DNA of 64,000 nucleotides from Caecibacter massiliensis. GTDB lineage: Bacteria; Bacillota; Negativicutes; Veillonellales; Megasphaeraceae. Within the stretch, counting starts at the first letter, position 1; each line of letters begins with the position of its first letter. Below, piece after piece: positions 16,504 through 24,590 of the stretch. The stretch is taken from the NCBI GenBank assembly GCA_900095875.1, contig LT608311.1:2326774-2390773 (forward strand), written 5' to 3'. The notes beneath the pieces were generated by a model that was given only the letters and a program-made list of their open reading frames with translations, was not told the origin of the DNA and searched no databases. The position numbers and the translations under genes were made by a program.

Positions 16504-17028
16504 ATGGCAACAATCGTAAGAGGCAAGAATTTAGAAATTACACCGGCATTAAAGGACTATGTACTGAAACATGAAAAGAAAGTAACGAAGTACTTTGAAA
16601 ATGAAGTCAATGTCCAGGCTCTTCTTTCCGTCGAAAAAGATCGTAAAATTGCTGAAATCACGTTGAAAGTAGATGGTGTCGTTCTTCGTGGCGTCGAAGC
16701 CAATGACGATATGTACGCCGCCATCGATCTGGTTTACGACAAAATGGTACGCCAGATCCACAAATATAAAACGAAGCTGGCACGCCGTATGAAAGGCGGC
16801 TCCTTCCATGAAGGACTCGTCGAAGGACCGGCTGCACCGGAAGAAAACTTTGAAATTGCCCGGGTCAAGAAATTTGCAGCCCGTCCTATGGACGTAGAAG
16901 AAGCTATCTTGCAGATGAATCTCGTTGGCCACGATTTCTTCGTTTTCCTCAATTCGGAAACGGAAGCCATCAACGTCGTATACAAACGGAAACATGGTAA
17001 ATATGGCCTGATTGAACCGGAATACTAA
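16504..17028 (+). CDS. hpf: ribosome hibernation-promoting factor, long form
   Basis: The protein is 174 residues from the ATG at 16504, with GAAAGGAAGG upstream. The N-terminal S30AE domain (IVRGKNLEITPALKDYVLKHEKKV) is joined by a linker to the C-terminal dimerisation domain (RPMDVEEAILQMNLVGHDFFVF), so this is the long HPF that dimerises 70S ribosomes into 100S particles in stationary phase. It is a single gene divergent from metNIQ and closed by a strong terminator. Confidence 0.95.
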   Translation: MATIVRGKNLEITPALKDYVLKHEKKVTKYFENEVNVQALLSVEKDRKIAEITLKVDGVVLRGVEANDDMYAAIDLVYDKMVRQIHKYKTKLARRMKGGSFHEGLVEGPAAPEENFEIARVKKFAARPMDVEEAILQMNLVGHDFFVFLNSETEAINVVYKRKHGKYGLIEPEY

Positions 17029-17040
17029 GCTGAATCATAC

Positions 17041-17089
17041 GGGGGCTGTGGTATCGCAGAAAAAGGATACCATAGCCCCTGTTTTTTTG
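17041..17089 (+). terminator. rho-independent terminator of hpf
   Basis: The inverted repeat ggggctgtggtatc / gataccatagcccc has a 10-base loop and is followed by T7 after one G. Confidence 0.92.
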
Positions 17090-17144
17090 CCTTTCAATCC
17101 CGTATTTACAGAGATATCGCAATGTGTCCTAATATAAGGATGTT

Positions 17145-17169
17145 ACCTTATCTTTGCATAAGGTTTTTT
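17145..17169 (+). terminator. small terminator-like hairpin before the insertion element
   Basis: A 7-bp stem (accttat / ataaggt) with a 6-base loop is followed by six T, seven bases before the left end of the IS. It may be leftover of the interrupted locus. Confidence 0.5.
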
Positions 17170-17175
17170 CATGGC

Positions 17176-18763
17176 AGATAGTGTAAAATAATTGTGGGAA
17201 AACTTTAATACATTAAAGGAAATACAAAAAGAGAAGAAACTCCTTATTGTATAATAAAGTGTAGATCCAACACATACGAAAGGAGTCCTTCTCATGTTTA
17301 GTATACAACAAATTTCCAATGTTTGTGTAGATTTTTTTAATGCATCTCTTCGGAAAATCTTGGCCCAGGAACTATAATTAGCTCAGTTAAGCCAAAATCT
17401 GGATCAATTGGTCAATCAAATCGGAGTAGCCATCATGACAACACTCCTGGAACAAGCCGATGCGGCTATCTATGCAGCGATTAGACCAAACCATTAGTAT
17501 CAGGTTAAAGACCATCGCGTACGGACGATGACCACACTGTGGGGCGATGTCACCTTTTCCCGGACGTATTATCAATGTAAGGCAGATTCATCATATCATG
17601 CAGATTCGTCATATCATTATTTGTTAGATGAGTGGCTGGGATTGGATAAATCGACTCATATTGAGCCGCTGTGCCGGGCTCGTTTAGTCACTCGTTCCGC
17701 TGACGTAAGTTATCGTAAGGCCGCTGCTCTTACAACGCCCACCAGCCTGAGTGGCCAAAGTGTCTTATTGTCTATCCGTAAATTAGGGACTCTCCCCAAT
17801 CAGGCAGCCGCTATGCCAGAAGCCAAACCAGAGATTCACAAAGTATATGTAGAGGCGGATGAGGACCATGCAGCGATGCAAAAATGCCTTGCCAAAGAGA
17901 TGAAGCTGATCAATGTCTATGACTCGAAGGTATCTGTCTGTCGGGGACGCAGGAGCTATGTGGGCGGCGCACGTTTTCCGGATGGGAAGCTCCGTCTCAG
18001 TTATGGCCAGAAGTGAATCAGTATATCCAACAAGCCTATGGAGCGGAGCAGACGCCGGAAGTGGTAATCAAAGGAGATGCTGCTCCATGGATTAAAGCAG
18101 GGACCAACTACATAGCCCAAAGTACCCATGTTGTGGATGGATATCATGCCAGCCAATACCTTCGCAAAATCGCAGGGAAAGGTACGAGCCGCGTACTCTA
18201 TGACGCACTGAGAGCCAACGGCCAGGCGGCTTTTGTACAAGAAATACAGCGAAAGTTGCGGACAGGTCCGGAACGGAAAAAGCCCATCATGGATGGGTAC
18301 CAATACATCCTGTCCAACTGGGATGGCGTCCATAAAGCTTTGACGCAACCAGATGCTACCAGCAGTATGGAAGGACACGTAAGCCATATGCTGTCTGAAC
18401 GGATGAGTTCACGGTGTATGGGATGGAGTCCGGTTGGGGCCGAACAAGTCGCCAGGATGCGTACGTATATAGCCAATGGAGGTAATCTGAAAGCCTATGC
18501 ACAGAAACGGTTTGCGTCCGGTGGGCAGATGACGGAACTGAACATCAATCGGGAAGTCTTGAAAAAAGAATGGAATTTTCGGAAATTAAAGTACTGCACT
18601 TACATTCCTGAAAAAGCGGATGATATGCCAGGCCGTGAATCCACCTTGACGGGCGGATGGATGCGATTAATAGAAAACGGCGGCTATCAGCATATTATGT
18701 AGCTTTTATACCAAGGTCTCCTTTCTCATGCCAAAAAATTCCCACAACATCTTGACACTATCT
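17176..18763 (+). mobile_element. decayed ISLre2-type insertion sequence
   Basis: The element of about 1.59 kb is bounded by imperfect 25-bp terminal inverted repeats: left end 17176-17200 (starting agatagtgt, ending tgtgggaa) and right end 18739-18763 (reverse complement begins agatagtgt and ends tgtgggaa; the two differ only in the middle). The transposase inside is of the ISLre2/UPF0236 type and is broken. Length agrees with intact ISLre2 members. No clear target duplication flanks it, which suggests old age or later rearrangement. The right end runs into a DUF2442 gene. Confidence 0.75.
17294..18702 (+). pseudogene. ISLre2-family transposase, inactivated
   Basis: The frame opens at ATG 17294 after GAAAGGAG and would encode a protein of about 465 residues. 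It has in-frame stops TAA at 17375 and TAG at 17495, and a frameshift near 18000-18015 where the frame moves from ...KLRLSYGQK to ...NQYIQQAYG. Recognisable family parts are VYVEADEDHAAMQ, VIKGDAAPWIKAG, HVVDGYHASQYLRK and SSMEGHVSHMLSERMSSRCMGW. An 18-bp tandem duplication at 17581-17616 (coding ADSSYH twice) is a further lesion. No functional enzyme can be made. Confidence 0.85.
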
Positions 18764-19015
18764 TCTATTTTCGTATATTTTAATGATGGAACAGTACGAC
18801 AATATGATGCTTCTAAATTAATTACCAGACAAGGTGTTTTTCAGGAATTACAGAATTTAGAAACGTTCCGTTCGTGTCTGACTGTATTGAATGGTACAGT
18901 AGCCTGGGACTTGGAAGGCAATCGCGATGAAACACGATGCATAGATATCGATCTCTTTATCGTATATGAGTCACCAGTCGTAAAAGACCCATTGGAGAAT
19001 GTACAAACAGCATAA
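18728..19015 (+). pseudogene. DUF2442 protein with 5' end replaced by the insertion element
   Basis: The open frame is 95 residues. From residue 13 on (SIFVYFNDGTVRQYDASKLI ... GTVAWDLEGN) it matches DUF2442, a small domain often paired with DUF4160 in toxin-antitoxin-like loci. The first 12 codons, including the ATG, lie inside the IS right inverted repeat (18739-18763), and no ribosome site precedes the ATG. The insertion therefore removed the native start and any upstream partner gene, leaving a chimera. Expression is doubtful. Confidence 0.65.
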
Positions 19016-19032
19016 CTATAAGTAAGGTTTGT

Positions 19033-19065
19033 AAGGGCCTCATAATCATGTGGGGCCTTTTTTTA
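19033..19065 (+). terminator. terminator after the DUF2442 remnant
   Basis: The stem AAGG(G)CCTC / GGGGCCTT has one bulged G and is followed by a T7 run. Confidence 0.65.
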
Positions 19066-19075
19066 TATAAAAAAT

Positions 19076-19618
19076 ATCCCGCTGAAAGAATCGGAACCCC
19101 TTTGCCCGATGTCACCCTATGGTATTACGAAGATGACGACGGAACAGTATATGCGGGTCTACCATGAACTGTACGGCCTCGATGCGACGGTGTTCCGCTT
19201 TGCCAACGTCTACGGCGAACGGCAGGGAGAAAAAGGAGAAGGCGGCGTGGTCAGTATATTCTGCAAACTCCTGTCCCAGGGAAAACCCATCACTGTCTAT
19301 GGCGATGGCAATCAGACGAGGGACTTCGTCTATGCCGGAGACATCGCATCGGCTATCGTACAGGCATTGCCCCTCACGGGCTATCACACGATCAACGTAT
19401 CGACAGGAACCGAAACGAGCATCAACGACCTGATTCGATCCTTCGAACGGGCCATAGGACACAAGGCCGAAGTGCAATACGCATCATCCCGCCCCGGAGA
19501 CATACAGCGCTCCGTCCTGAGCAACAAAGAACTGATACAAACCCTGCACATGAAACCAGAAATGACATTGGAACAAGGCATAGCCCGAACCTACACCTGG
19601 TACAAGCATCCGATGTAG
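19076..19618 (+). pseudogene. NAD-dependent epimerase (galE-like), 5'-truncated copy
   Basis: The fragment starts in frame at IPLKESEPLCPMSPYGITK and runs to a normal C-terminus (TYTWYKHPM). It keeps the catalytic YxxxK as YGITK but lacks the whole NAD-binding Rossmann half present in the longer copy at 21144. The first ATG (19109) has no ribosome site. It is a duplication product without a usable start, probably not expressed as enzyme. Confidence 0.85.
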
Positions 19619-19650
19619 AAGCCCCTACAGCTTCTACATCATACTTCAAG

Positions 19651-19678
19651 TAGTATAGTTGAACGTTCAACTATACTA
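19651..19678. repeat. 28-bp perfect palindrome in the galE tail, copy 1
   Basis: Two 14-base arms (tagtatagttgaac and its complement) meet with no loop. The second copy at 22115-22140 has a T-A to C-G change made on both arms, so pairing is kept. There is no T-run after it, so it is not a standard terminator. Confidence 0.8.
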
Positions 19679-19765
19679 TATCTTTCAGTAGCAGGCGGAT
19701 AGCTCCTATGGGGTGATGAGAAATAACCGGGAATTCCTAGACACTATCCCTCCTGGGTATTCCAA

Positions 19766-19795
19766 TTGTACAACGAATTTAAAATCTGATACAAT
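19766..19795 (+). promoter_or_regulatory. promoter of the Rpn-type nuclease gene
   Basis: TTGTAC at 19766-19771 and TACAAT at 19790-19795 have an 18-base spacer, 22 bases before the coding start. Confidence 0.6.
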
Positions 19796-19817
19796 GATGG
19801 CAAAGGAGGTATGGCCG

Positions 19818-20867
19818 ATGAATGAAGAGATAATGCAGGACGTAGAAGAACAGCTAGCAGGTGCTCTGGCCTACGATAAAGCAGCAAAAAATGTTTTGTC
19901 GCAGAAAAAGGTGCTGGCGTACATTTTGAAACGGACCGTACCCGAATTTGAATCGGTCAGCCTTGATGATATTGCCAATATTTACATCGAAGGGACGCCA
20001 GAAGTCAGTACTATTCCTGTTTCTAAGGACAAAACGAATGCAGTCCGCCACGCCTTAGAGCGTCAGGATACCCTGGAAATCAAAGGAACGCAAAATGAAG
20101 ATAACAGCATAACGGAAGGAAGCATCGTCTTTGATATCTTATTTCGGGCGAAGGCGCCGGCAACTAATGAAGTCATAACACTGATTATCAATGTAGAAGC
20201 ACAGAAACGGTTGAAGCCGAAAAAGAAGCCCAGCGGGACCTATCCTTTATTAAAAAGGGCGGTCTATTATGCGAGCCGGTTGATTTCTTCGCAAAAAGGG
20301 AGCGAATTCACTAATAGCGATTACGACAAAATAAAGAAGATCTATACTATTTGGATCTGCATGGAAGCCCCACATGGAAAAAGCGCTATCAACCGGTATC
20401 AACTGAAAGAACAGCATTTGTTGCACCGTTATAAAGAACCTTGTCAGAACTATGACCTGATGGGCATCGTATTCGTCTACTTAGGGAACAGCAAAGTCAA
20501 AGACCAGATGATGAACCTGCTGGATTTGATGTTCAAATCGAGAAAGAAAGCCAGTGAAAAAATTACAGTCTTGCATACTGATTTTGGGATTGATTTAACA
20601 CGTGAAAGAGAGGGGGATTTGGAAACCATGTGCAACTTAGGAGAAGAAATATACGAAGATGGACTGATGAAAGGCAAGCAAGTGGGCTGGGAAGAAGGCA
20701 GAAAAGAAGGCAGAGCAGAGGGGAGAAAGGAAGGCAGAACAGAAGGAAAATTAGAATTAGCTCTAGAGTTGTTGAAGGATGGGATGGCCTTGGACAAAGT
20801 AGCAAAGTATAGCAAATTATCGCTATCTATAATTGAGGAGCTTGCTAAAAAAAATAAATTGATTTAG
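19818..20867 (+). CDS. Rpn-family PD-(D/E)XK nuclease / putative transposase
   Basis: The protein is 349 residues from the ATG at 19818, which has a perfect AAGGAGG site; an open frame upstream lacks one. The N-terminal nuclease region shows FDILFRAKAP...VITLIINVEAQKR, matching the D...(D/E)xK-type core (D in FDI, E-A-Q-K) of recombination-promoting nucleases. The C-terminus carries a charged repeat (GRKEGRAEGRKEGRTEGK), typical of this family, before a short helix-turn-helix-like end. Rpn proteins cut DNA and promote RecA-independent recombination. It is intact, unlike its neighbours, and sits between two broken polysaccharide genes. Confidence 0.8.
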   Translation: MNEEIMQDVEEQLAGALAYDKAAKNVLSQKKVLAYILKRTVPEFESVSLDDIANIYIEGTPEVSTIPVSKDKTNAVRHALERQDTLEIKGTQNEDNSITEGSIVFDILFRAKAPATNEVITLIINVEAQKRLKPKKKPSGTYPLLKRAVYYASRLISSQKGSEFTNSDYDKIKKIYTIWICMEAPHGKSAINRYQLKEQHLLHRYKEPCQNYDLMGIVFVYLGNSKVKDQMMNLLDLMFKSRKKASEKITVLHTDFGIDLTREREGDLETMCNLGEEIYEDGLMKGKQVGWEEGRKEGRAEGRKEGRTEGKLELALELLKDGMALDKVAKYSKLSLSIIEELAKKNKLI

Positions 20868-20880
20868 GTCAATTGATACC

Positions 20881-21099
20881 AATCGTACATGGAAAAAAGT
20901 CAACGATTTCTGGCATCCTAATGATGAAGGCGGAATGGCCTGGAATGACCCGGAAATCGGCATCCCATGGCCCCATCTCGTCGGCAAATATCAAGGCACT
21001 CCCAGCGCAGAAGGATATCAACTGGACGATGGCACACCACTGAATCTTAGTGATAAAGATCAAACATGGCGGGGCCTGAAAGATACATTTAAATTCTGA
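20881..21099 (+). pseudogene. rfbC: dTDP-4-dehydrorhamnose 3,5-epimerase, C-terminal remnant
   Basis: No start codon fits, but the frame encodes WKKVNDFWHPNDEGGMAWND followed by PEIGIPWP and, near the end, LNLSDKDQTWRGL. The aromatic WND-P-x-IGI-W and S-x-KD pieces are typical of the RfbC C-terminus. The upstream two thirds are gone, and the break lies within about 15 bp of the Rpn stop codon. Together with the galE-like gene 45 bp downstream it marks an ancestral sugar-nucleotide cluster. Confidence 0.75.
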
Positions 21100-21143
21100 T
21101 ATATCAGTACGAAGCATCCATTGAATTTTAGAGGAGTATAACC

Positions 21144-22082
21144 ATGGACATACTTGTGACGGGCGGGGCCGGGTTTATCGGTTCCCATGTATTGGAAAAA
21201 TTGTAAAAAGTAAGTGAACAGTCTGCTGAGGACATCAAAGTCGTTGTCCTGGATGATTTGTCCAATGGGAGCAGGGAACATGTTCCATCCGGGATGGAAC
21301 TGGTTGTCGGTGATGTGCGGAATCGGAATGTGGTGGAAGATGTCTTTTCCCGGCATCATTTTTCTGCAGTCGTCCATCTGGCAGCGCAGACGATGGTGCC
21401 GGTTTCTGTAGAGAATCCGCTTCTGGATTGCCAGGTCAATCTGGGCGGTATTCTGCATATTTTGGAAGCCTGCCGCAAATGGCAGGTGCCCCATGTGCTG
21501 TTTTCATCTAGTGCCGCTGTTTATGGCGATAATTTGCATATCCCGCTGAAAGAATCGGAACCCCTTTGCCCGATGTCACCCTATGGTATTACGAAGATGA
21601 CGACGGAACAGTATATGCGGGTCTACCATGAACTGTACGGCCTCGATGCGACGGTGTTCCGCTTTGCCAACGTCTACGGCGAACGGCAGGGAGAAAAGGG
21701 AGAAGGCGGCGTGGTCAGTATATTCTGTAAACTCCTGTCCCAGGGAAGCCCTATCACTGTCTATGGCGATGGCAATCAGACACGGGACTTCGTCTATGCC
21801 GGAGACATCGCGTCGGCTATCGTACAGGCATTGCCCCTCACGGGCTATCACACAATCAACGTATCGACAGGAACTGAAACGAGCATCAACGACCTGATCC
21901 AATCCTTCGAACGGGCCATAGGACACAAGGCCGAAGTGCAATACGCATCACCCCGCCCCGGAGACATCCAGCGCTCCGTCCTGAGCAACAAAGAACTGAT
22001 ACAAACCCTGCACATAAAACCAGAAATGACTCTGGAACAAGGCATAGCCCGAACCTACACTTGGTACAAGCATCCGATGTAG
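21144..22082 (+). pseudogene. galE: NAD-dependent epimerase (UDP-glucose 4-epimerase-like) with nonsense codon
   Basis: The full-length frame would give about 312 residues. It opens MDILVTGGAGFIGSHVLEKL, with the NAD-binding GxxGxxG, but codon 21 (21204-21206) is TAA. After the stop, the same frame continues through the normal enzyme: VVLDDLSNGS, DVFSRHHFSAVVHLAAQT, YGDNLHIPLK, the catalytic YGITK and a regular C-terminus. A restart at ATG 21258 would lack the dinucleotide-binding loop. An ATG with GAGGAG upstream shows this was a real gene. It is either dead or a sequencing error at one codon. Confidence 0.75.
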
Positions 22083-22209
22083 AAGCCCTACCGCTTCTAC
22101 ATTACACCTTCAGCAGCATAGTTGAATGTTCAACTATGCTATATCTTTCAGTAGCAGGCGGATAGCTCCTATGGGGTGATGGGGAATGACTGGGAACTTC
22201 TTGACACTA
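21538..22209 (+). repeat. direct repeat copy 2: galE-like 3' half plus tail
   Basis: This is the partner of 19074-19746. Upstream of 21538 the gene continues normally, so this is the parental copy and the other is the truncated duplicate. Confidence 0.9.
22115..22140. repeat. palindrome in the galE tail, copy 2
   Basis: Arms agcatagttgaa / ttcaactatgct pair over 12 bp around a central TG. Compared with copy 1, the third pair is C-G instead of T-A, a compensated change. Confidence 0.75.
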
Positions 22210-22214
22210 ACAAA

Positions 22215-22239
22215 TTCCCACAACCTCTTTACACTATCT
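22215..22239 (-). mobile_element. orphan right inverted repeat of the ISLre2-type element
   Basis: The 25 bases from ttcccacaac to acactatct match the right end of the 17176-18763 element with about two changes. No transposase adjoins, so it is a footprint of a second copy. The preceding bases (cttcttgacacta) also resemble an element end. Confidence 0.55.
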
Positions 22240-22419
22240 TGGATAGAAATATCATTATGTTGAGAAATTAACCGCTATACAGAACAGTGGCATTAGATTT
22301 GCTTGACGATGACAGAAATCCGCCAATCTGTCCTATTTACTTTATGCGATTTTTATAATAAAATAGAGGACAAATAGAAGATATTGTATTTATGCAGTAT
22401 CGTGAAAGAAGGGGTATGT
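22240..22419 (+). other. non-coding stretch before the B6 transporter gene
   Basis: No convincing coding frame is seen. A TATAAT at 22354-22359 could be the -10 of the next operon, but no clear -35 stands 16-18 bases upstream. A weak inverted repeat (gacag / ctgtc) lies near 22310-22331. I see no known riboswitch. Confidence 0.4.
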
Positions 22420-22968
22420 ATGTCTCGTCCTACTGATGCAGCGCCGCAGGCGCCGTATACGACAAAGTCCATTTGTTTATCGGCGGTCCTTGCTGCTGTG
22501 GTCTTTATTATGACTTTTGTACCGCGCATTCCCATTCCACTGGGATATGCCCACCTCGGCGACGCCGTGATTTTCCTGAGCTTCCTGTATTTTAACCGCC
22601 GCGAAGCCGCCCTGGCTGCCGCTATCGGCTCTTGTCTGTCCGATTTCCTTGGCGGTTTCCCATTGTGGATTGCACCGACCTTTGTCATTAAATACGTCAT
22701 GGTACTCATCGTATTTGCCATCTGCTGCCGGGGAACACAGAAGAGTGCCCTCTATTCTGTCCGCACGCTCGTTGCCTTCCTCCTTTCTTCTCTGTGGATG
22801 GCCATCGCCTATACTCTGGCTGGTGCCGTCCTCTTCGGTAGTATCCAGGCCGGTCTGGCTTCTCTACCGGGACTTCTCATGGAAGGTCTTCTTAATACGA
22901 TTGCTGCCATGGGTGCCGGGATTTTTCTCAAGCAGCTGCCCACGACCCGTCAGGGCAGTATACGGTGA
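22420..22968 (+). CDS. pdxU: ECF transporter S component, probably for vitamin B6
   Basis: The protein is 182 residues from the ATG at 22420, behind GAAAGAAGGGG. It has about six membrane helices and the motif PIPLGYAHLGDAVIFL, then AAIGSCLSDFLGG and an Ala-Pro-Thr-Phe-x-Ile-Lys helix, as in the S-component group that includes PdxU and HmpT. The gene 9 bases downstream is a pyridoxamine-type kinase, which points to pyridoxine, pyridoxal or pyridoxamine uptake followed by trapping through phosphorylation. No EcfA or EcfT gene is present in the window. The B6 assignment rests mainly on this neighbour. Confidence 0.7.
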   Translation: MSRPTDAAPQAPYTTKSICLSAVLAAVVFIMTFVPRIPIPLGYAHLGDAVIFLSFLYFNRREAALAAAIGSCLSDFLGGFPLWIAPTFVIKYVMVLIVFAICCRGTQKSALYSVRTLVAFLLSSLWMAIAYTLAGAVLFGSIQAGLASLPGLLMEGLLNTIAAMGAGIFLKQLPTTRQGSIR

Positions 22969-22977
22969 GGCGCGGCG

Positions 22978-23805
22978 ATGGAACAACAGAAGAAGATTGC
23001 ACTCATCAATGATATTACAGGATTTGGGCGCTGTTCTATTGCTGTCGAACTGCCGCTCATATCGGCCCTGAAAGTACAGGCCTGTCCGCTGCCGACGGCA
23101 ATCTTGTCGGTCCATACGGGATTTCCCACGTATTTCATCGACGATTATACGGACCGTATGAAAGATTACATTGCCAGCTGGAAGAAAAATGGCCTGACCT
23201 TTGACGGTATTTCTACGGGATTCATGAATTCCCTTGAGCAAATCGATATTGTCATCGACTTTATCCACCAGTTCAAGCAGCCCGATACCATCGTCATCGT
23301 CGATCCGGTCATGGGGGACTATGGTAAGTTGTATGCGTCATATACGGAAAAGCTATGCGCTGAAATGCGCCGTCTCATGCAGTATGCCGATGTCATTACG
23401 CCGAATCTTACGGAAGCATGCCAGCTCCTGGGCATTCCCTATCCGGAAAAAGGTCATACGGACCGGGCGTACCTCGAAGATATTGCCGGGCGGCTGGCTG
23501 CTATGGGACCGGGACAGATCGTCATTACGGGACTGGCCGACGGGGATCATATTGACAACTACATCTATGAAACGGGAAAAGAACCGGACATCGTGTCGGT
23601 GAAGAAAATCGGCCATGACCGGTCTGGTACAGGCGATGCCTTTGCCGCCATCGTTTCAGCTTCGGTCGTACGCGGCGACAGTCTGAAAGACGCCGTCGTA
23701 CGGGCGACGGATTTTATCAGCAGGACGCTGGTCTATACGGAACAGTTGGGACTACCGACCAACCGGGGGCTGGCCTTTGAACAATTTTTGACAGAATTAC
23801 ATTAA
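22978..23805 (+). CDS. pdxY: pyridoxamine/pyridoxal kinase
   Basis: This 275-residue ribokinase-like enzyme opens KKIALINDITGFGRCSIAVELP, the signature start of PdxY/PdxK. IVDPVMGDYGKLY contributes to ATP and substrate binding, and GHDRSGTGDAFAAI is the anion hole and catalytic Asp motif. It phosphorylates B6 vitamers to the 5'-phosphate form. The gene directly follows the S component with a GGCG-spaced junction, so uptake and activation are probably co-expressed. Confidence 0.9.
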   Translation: MEQQKKIALINDITGFGRCSIAVELPLISALKVQACPLPTAILSVHTGFPTYFIDDYTDRMKDYIASWKKNGLTFDGISTGFMNSLEQIDIVIDFIHQFKQPDTIVIVDPVMGDYGKLYASYTEKLCAEMRRLMQYADVITPNLTEACQLLGIPYPEKGHTDRAYLEDIAGRLAAMGPGQIVITGLADGDHIDNYIYETGKEPDIVSVKKIGHDRSGTGDAFAAIVSASVVRGDSLKDAVVRATDFISRTLVYTEQLGLPTNRGLAFEQFLTELH

Positions 23806-23833
23806 TTTTATATAGAAAAGGGATGTGGCACTG

Positions 23834-24493
23834 ATGATTACTTATGTATACGACAAGGGACACTATATTACCATGGCCGAAAGTCTGGCCAAACAGCCAG
23901 AGGGAAAACGCAACCTCTATGTCAATCTGACGAACCGTTGCACCTGTTCCTGTACGTTCTGTCTGCGCAGTCTGAAAAAAGAAGCCGAAGATATGGAACT
24001 GTGGCTTAAAGAAGAACCATCTGTTGCCGAGGTAGAAAAAGAACTGGACAGCCAGCCCTGGGACTACATCGGTGAAGTCGTGTTCTGCGGCTTTGGGGAA
24101 CCGACCATGCGCCTTGATGATGTAGTGACTCTGTTGACCTATATCAAAAAACATCATCGTGATGTCAAGACGCGGATTAATACCAATGGCCTGTCGGATT
24201 TGGAATATGGCCGTGATACGTCTGTCGATTTCAAAGGCGGCATCCTTGATACGGTTTCCATCAGCCTCAATGCATCTAACGCCCAGCGTTATCTCGACCT
24301 GACGCGCAGCAAGTTTGGCATCGGTTCGTACGAAGCCCTGCTGACCTTTGCCCAGCACTGTCAGAAGTATGTGCCCAACGTCGTTCTGACCGTTGTCGAT
24401 CATGTCGAAAGCGAAGAAGAAATCGCTAAGTGCCGTAAAATCTGTGAAGACCGGGGGCTGACGCTGCGCGTACGGGCCTATGAAGCCAATTAA
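23834..24493 (+). CDS. TatD-associated-type radical SAM protein
   Basis: The protein is 219 residues from the ATG at 23834; a GTG at 23825 is also possible behind the same AAAGGGA site. RNLYVNLTNRCTCSCTFCLR holds the CxxxCxxC cluster motif, and VVFCGFGEPTMRLDDV is the GxGEPT segment of radical SAM enzymes. It matches the family found next to TatD-like DNases (TIGR04038), although no tatD gene is visible here. The protein is short, with no C-terminal accessory domain. The reaction is unknown. Confidence 0.82.
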   Translation: MITYVYDKGHYITMAESLAKQPEGKRNLYVNLTNRCTCSCTFCLRSLKKEAEDMELWLKEEPSVAEVEKELDSQPWDYIGEVVFCGFGEPTMRLDDVVTLLTYIKKHHRDVKTRINTNGLSDLEYGRDTSVDFKGGILDTVSISLNASNAQRYLDLTRSKFGIGSYEALLTFAQHCQKYVPNVVLTVVDHVESEEEIAKCRKICEDRGLTLRVRAYEAN

Positions 24494-24590
24494 ATTATAA
24501 CAGTTTATTTCAATTTGTGACTCCTGTGCCATAGAAATGTAACATTTGTCTGTTATACTGTGTCCATCATCTAAAAAAGGAGTGATGGTG

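Larger units (their letters stand above)
19074..19746 (+). repeat. direct repeat copy 1: galE-like 3' half plus tail
   Basis: These 673 bp are nearly identical to 21538-22209. The match begins abruptly at ATATCCCGCTG and ends at GACACTA. It holds the C-terminal half of a galE-like gene and about 125 bp of non-coding tail with a palindrome. Four of 169 deduced residues differ between the copies. Confidence 0.9.

Noticed and set aside
17278-18725. gaaaggag(t/a)cctt inverted pair as IS ends
   Set aside because: These lie inside the better 25-bp inverted repeats at 17176 and 18763; the left one is mainly the ribosome site.
20690-20760. GAAGGCAGA repeats in the Rpn gene as a DNA microsatellite or CRISPR-like array
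   Set aside because: They encode the charged EGR repeat common in this protein family and are short and imperfect; no CRISPR array was seen anywhere in the window.
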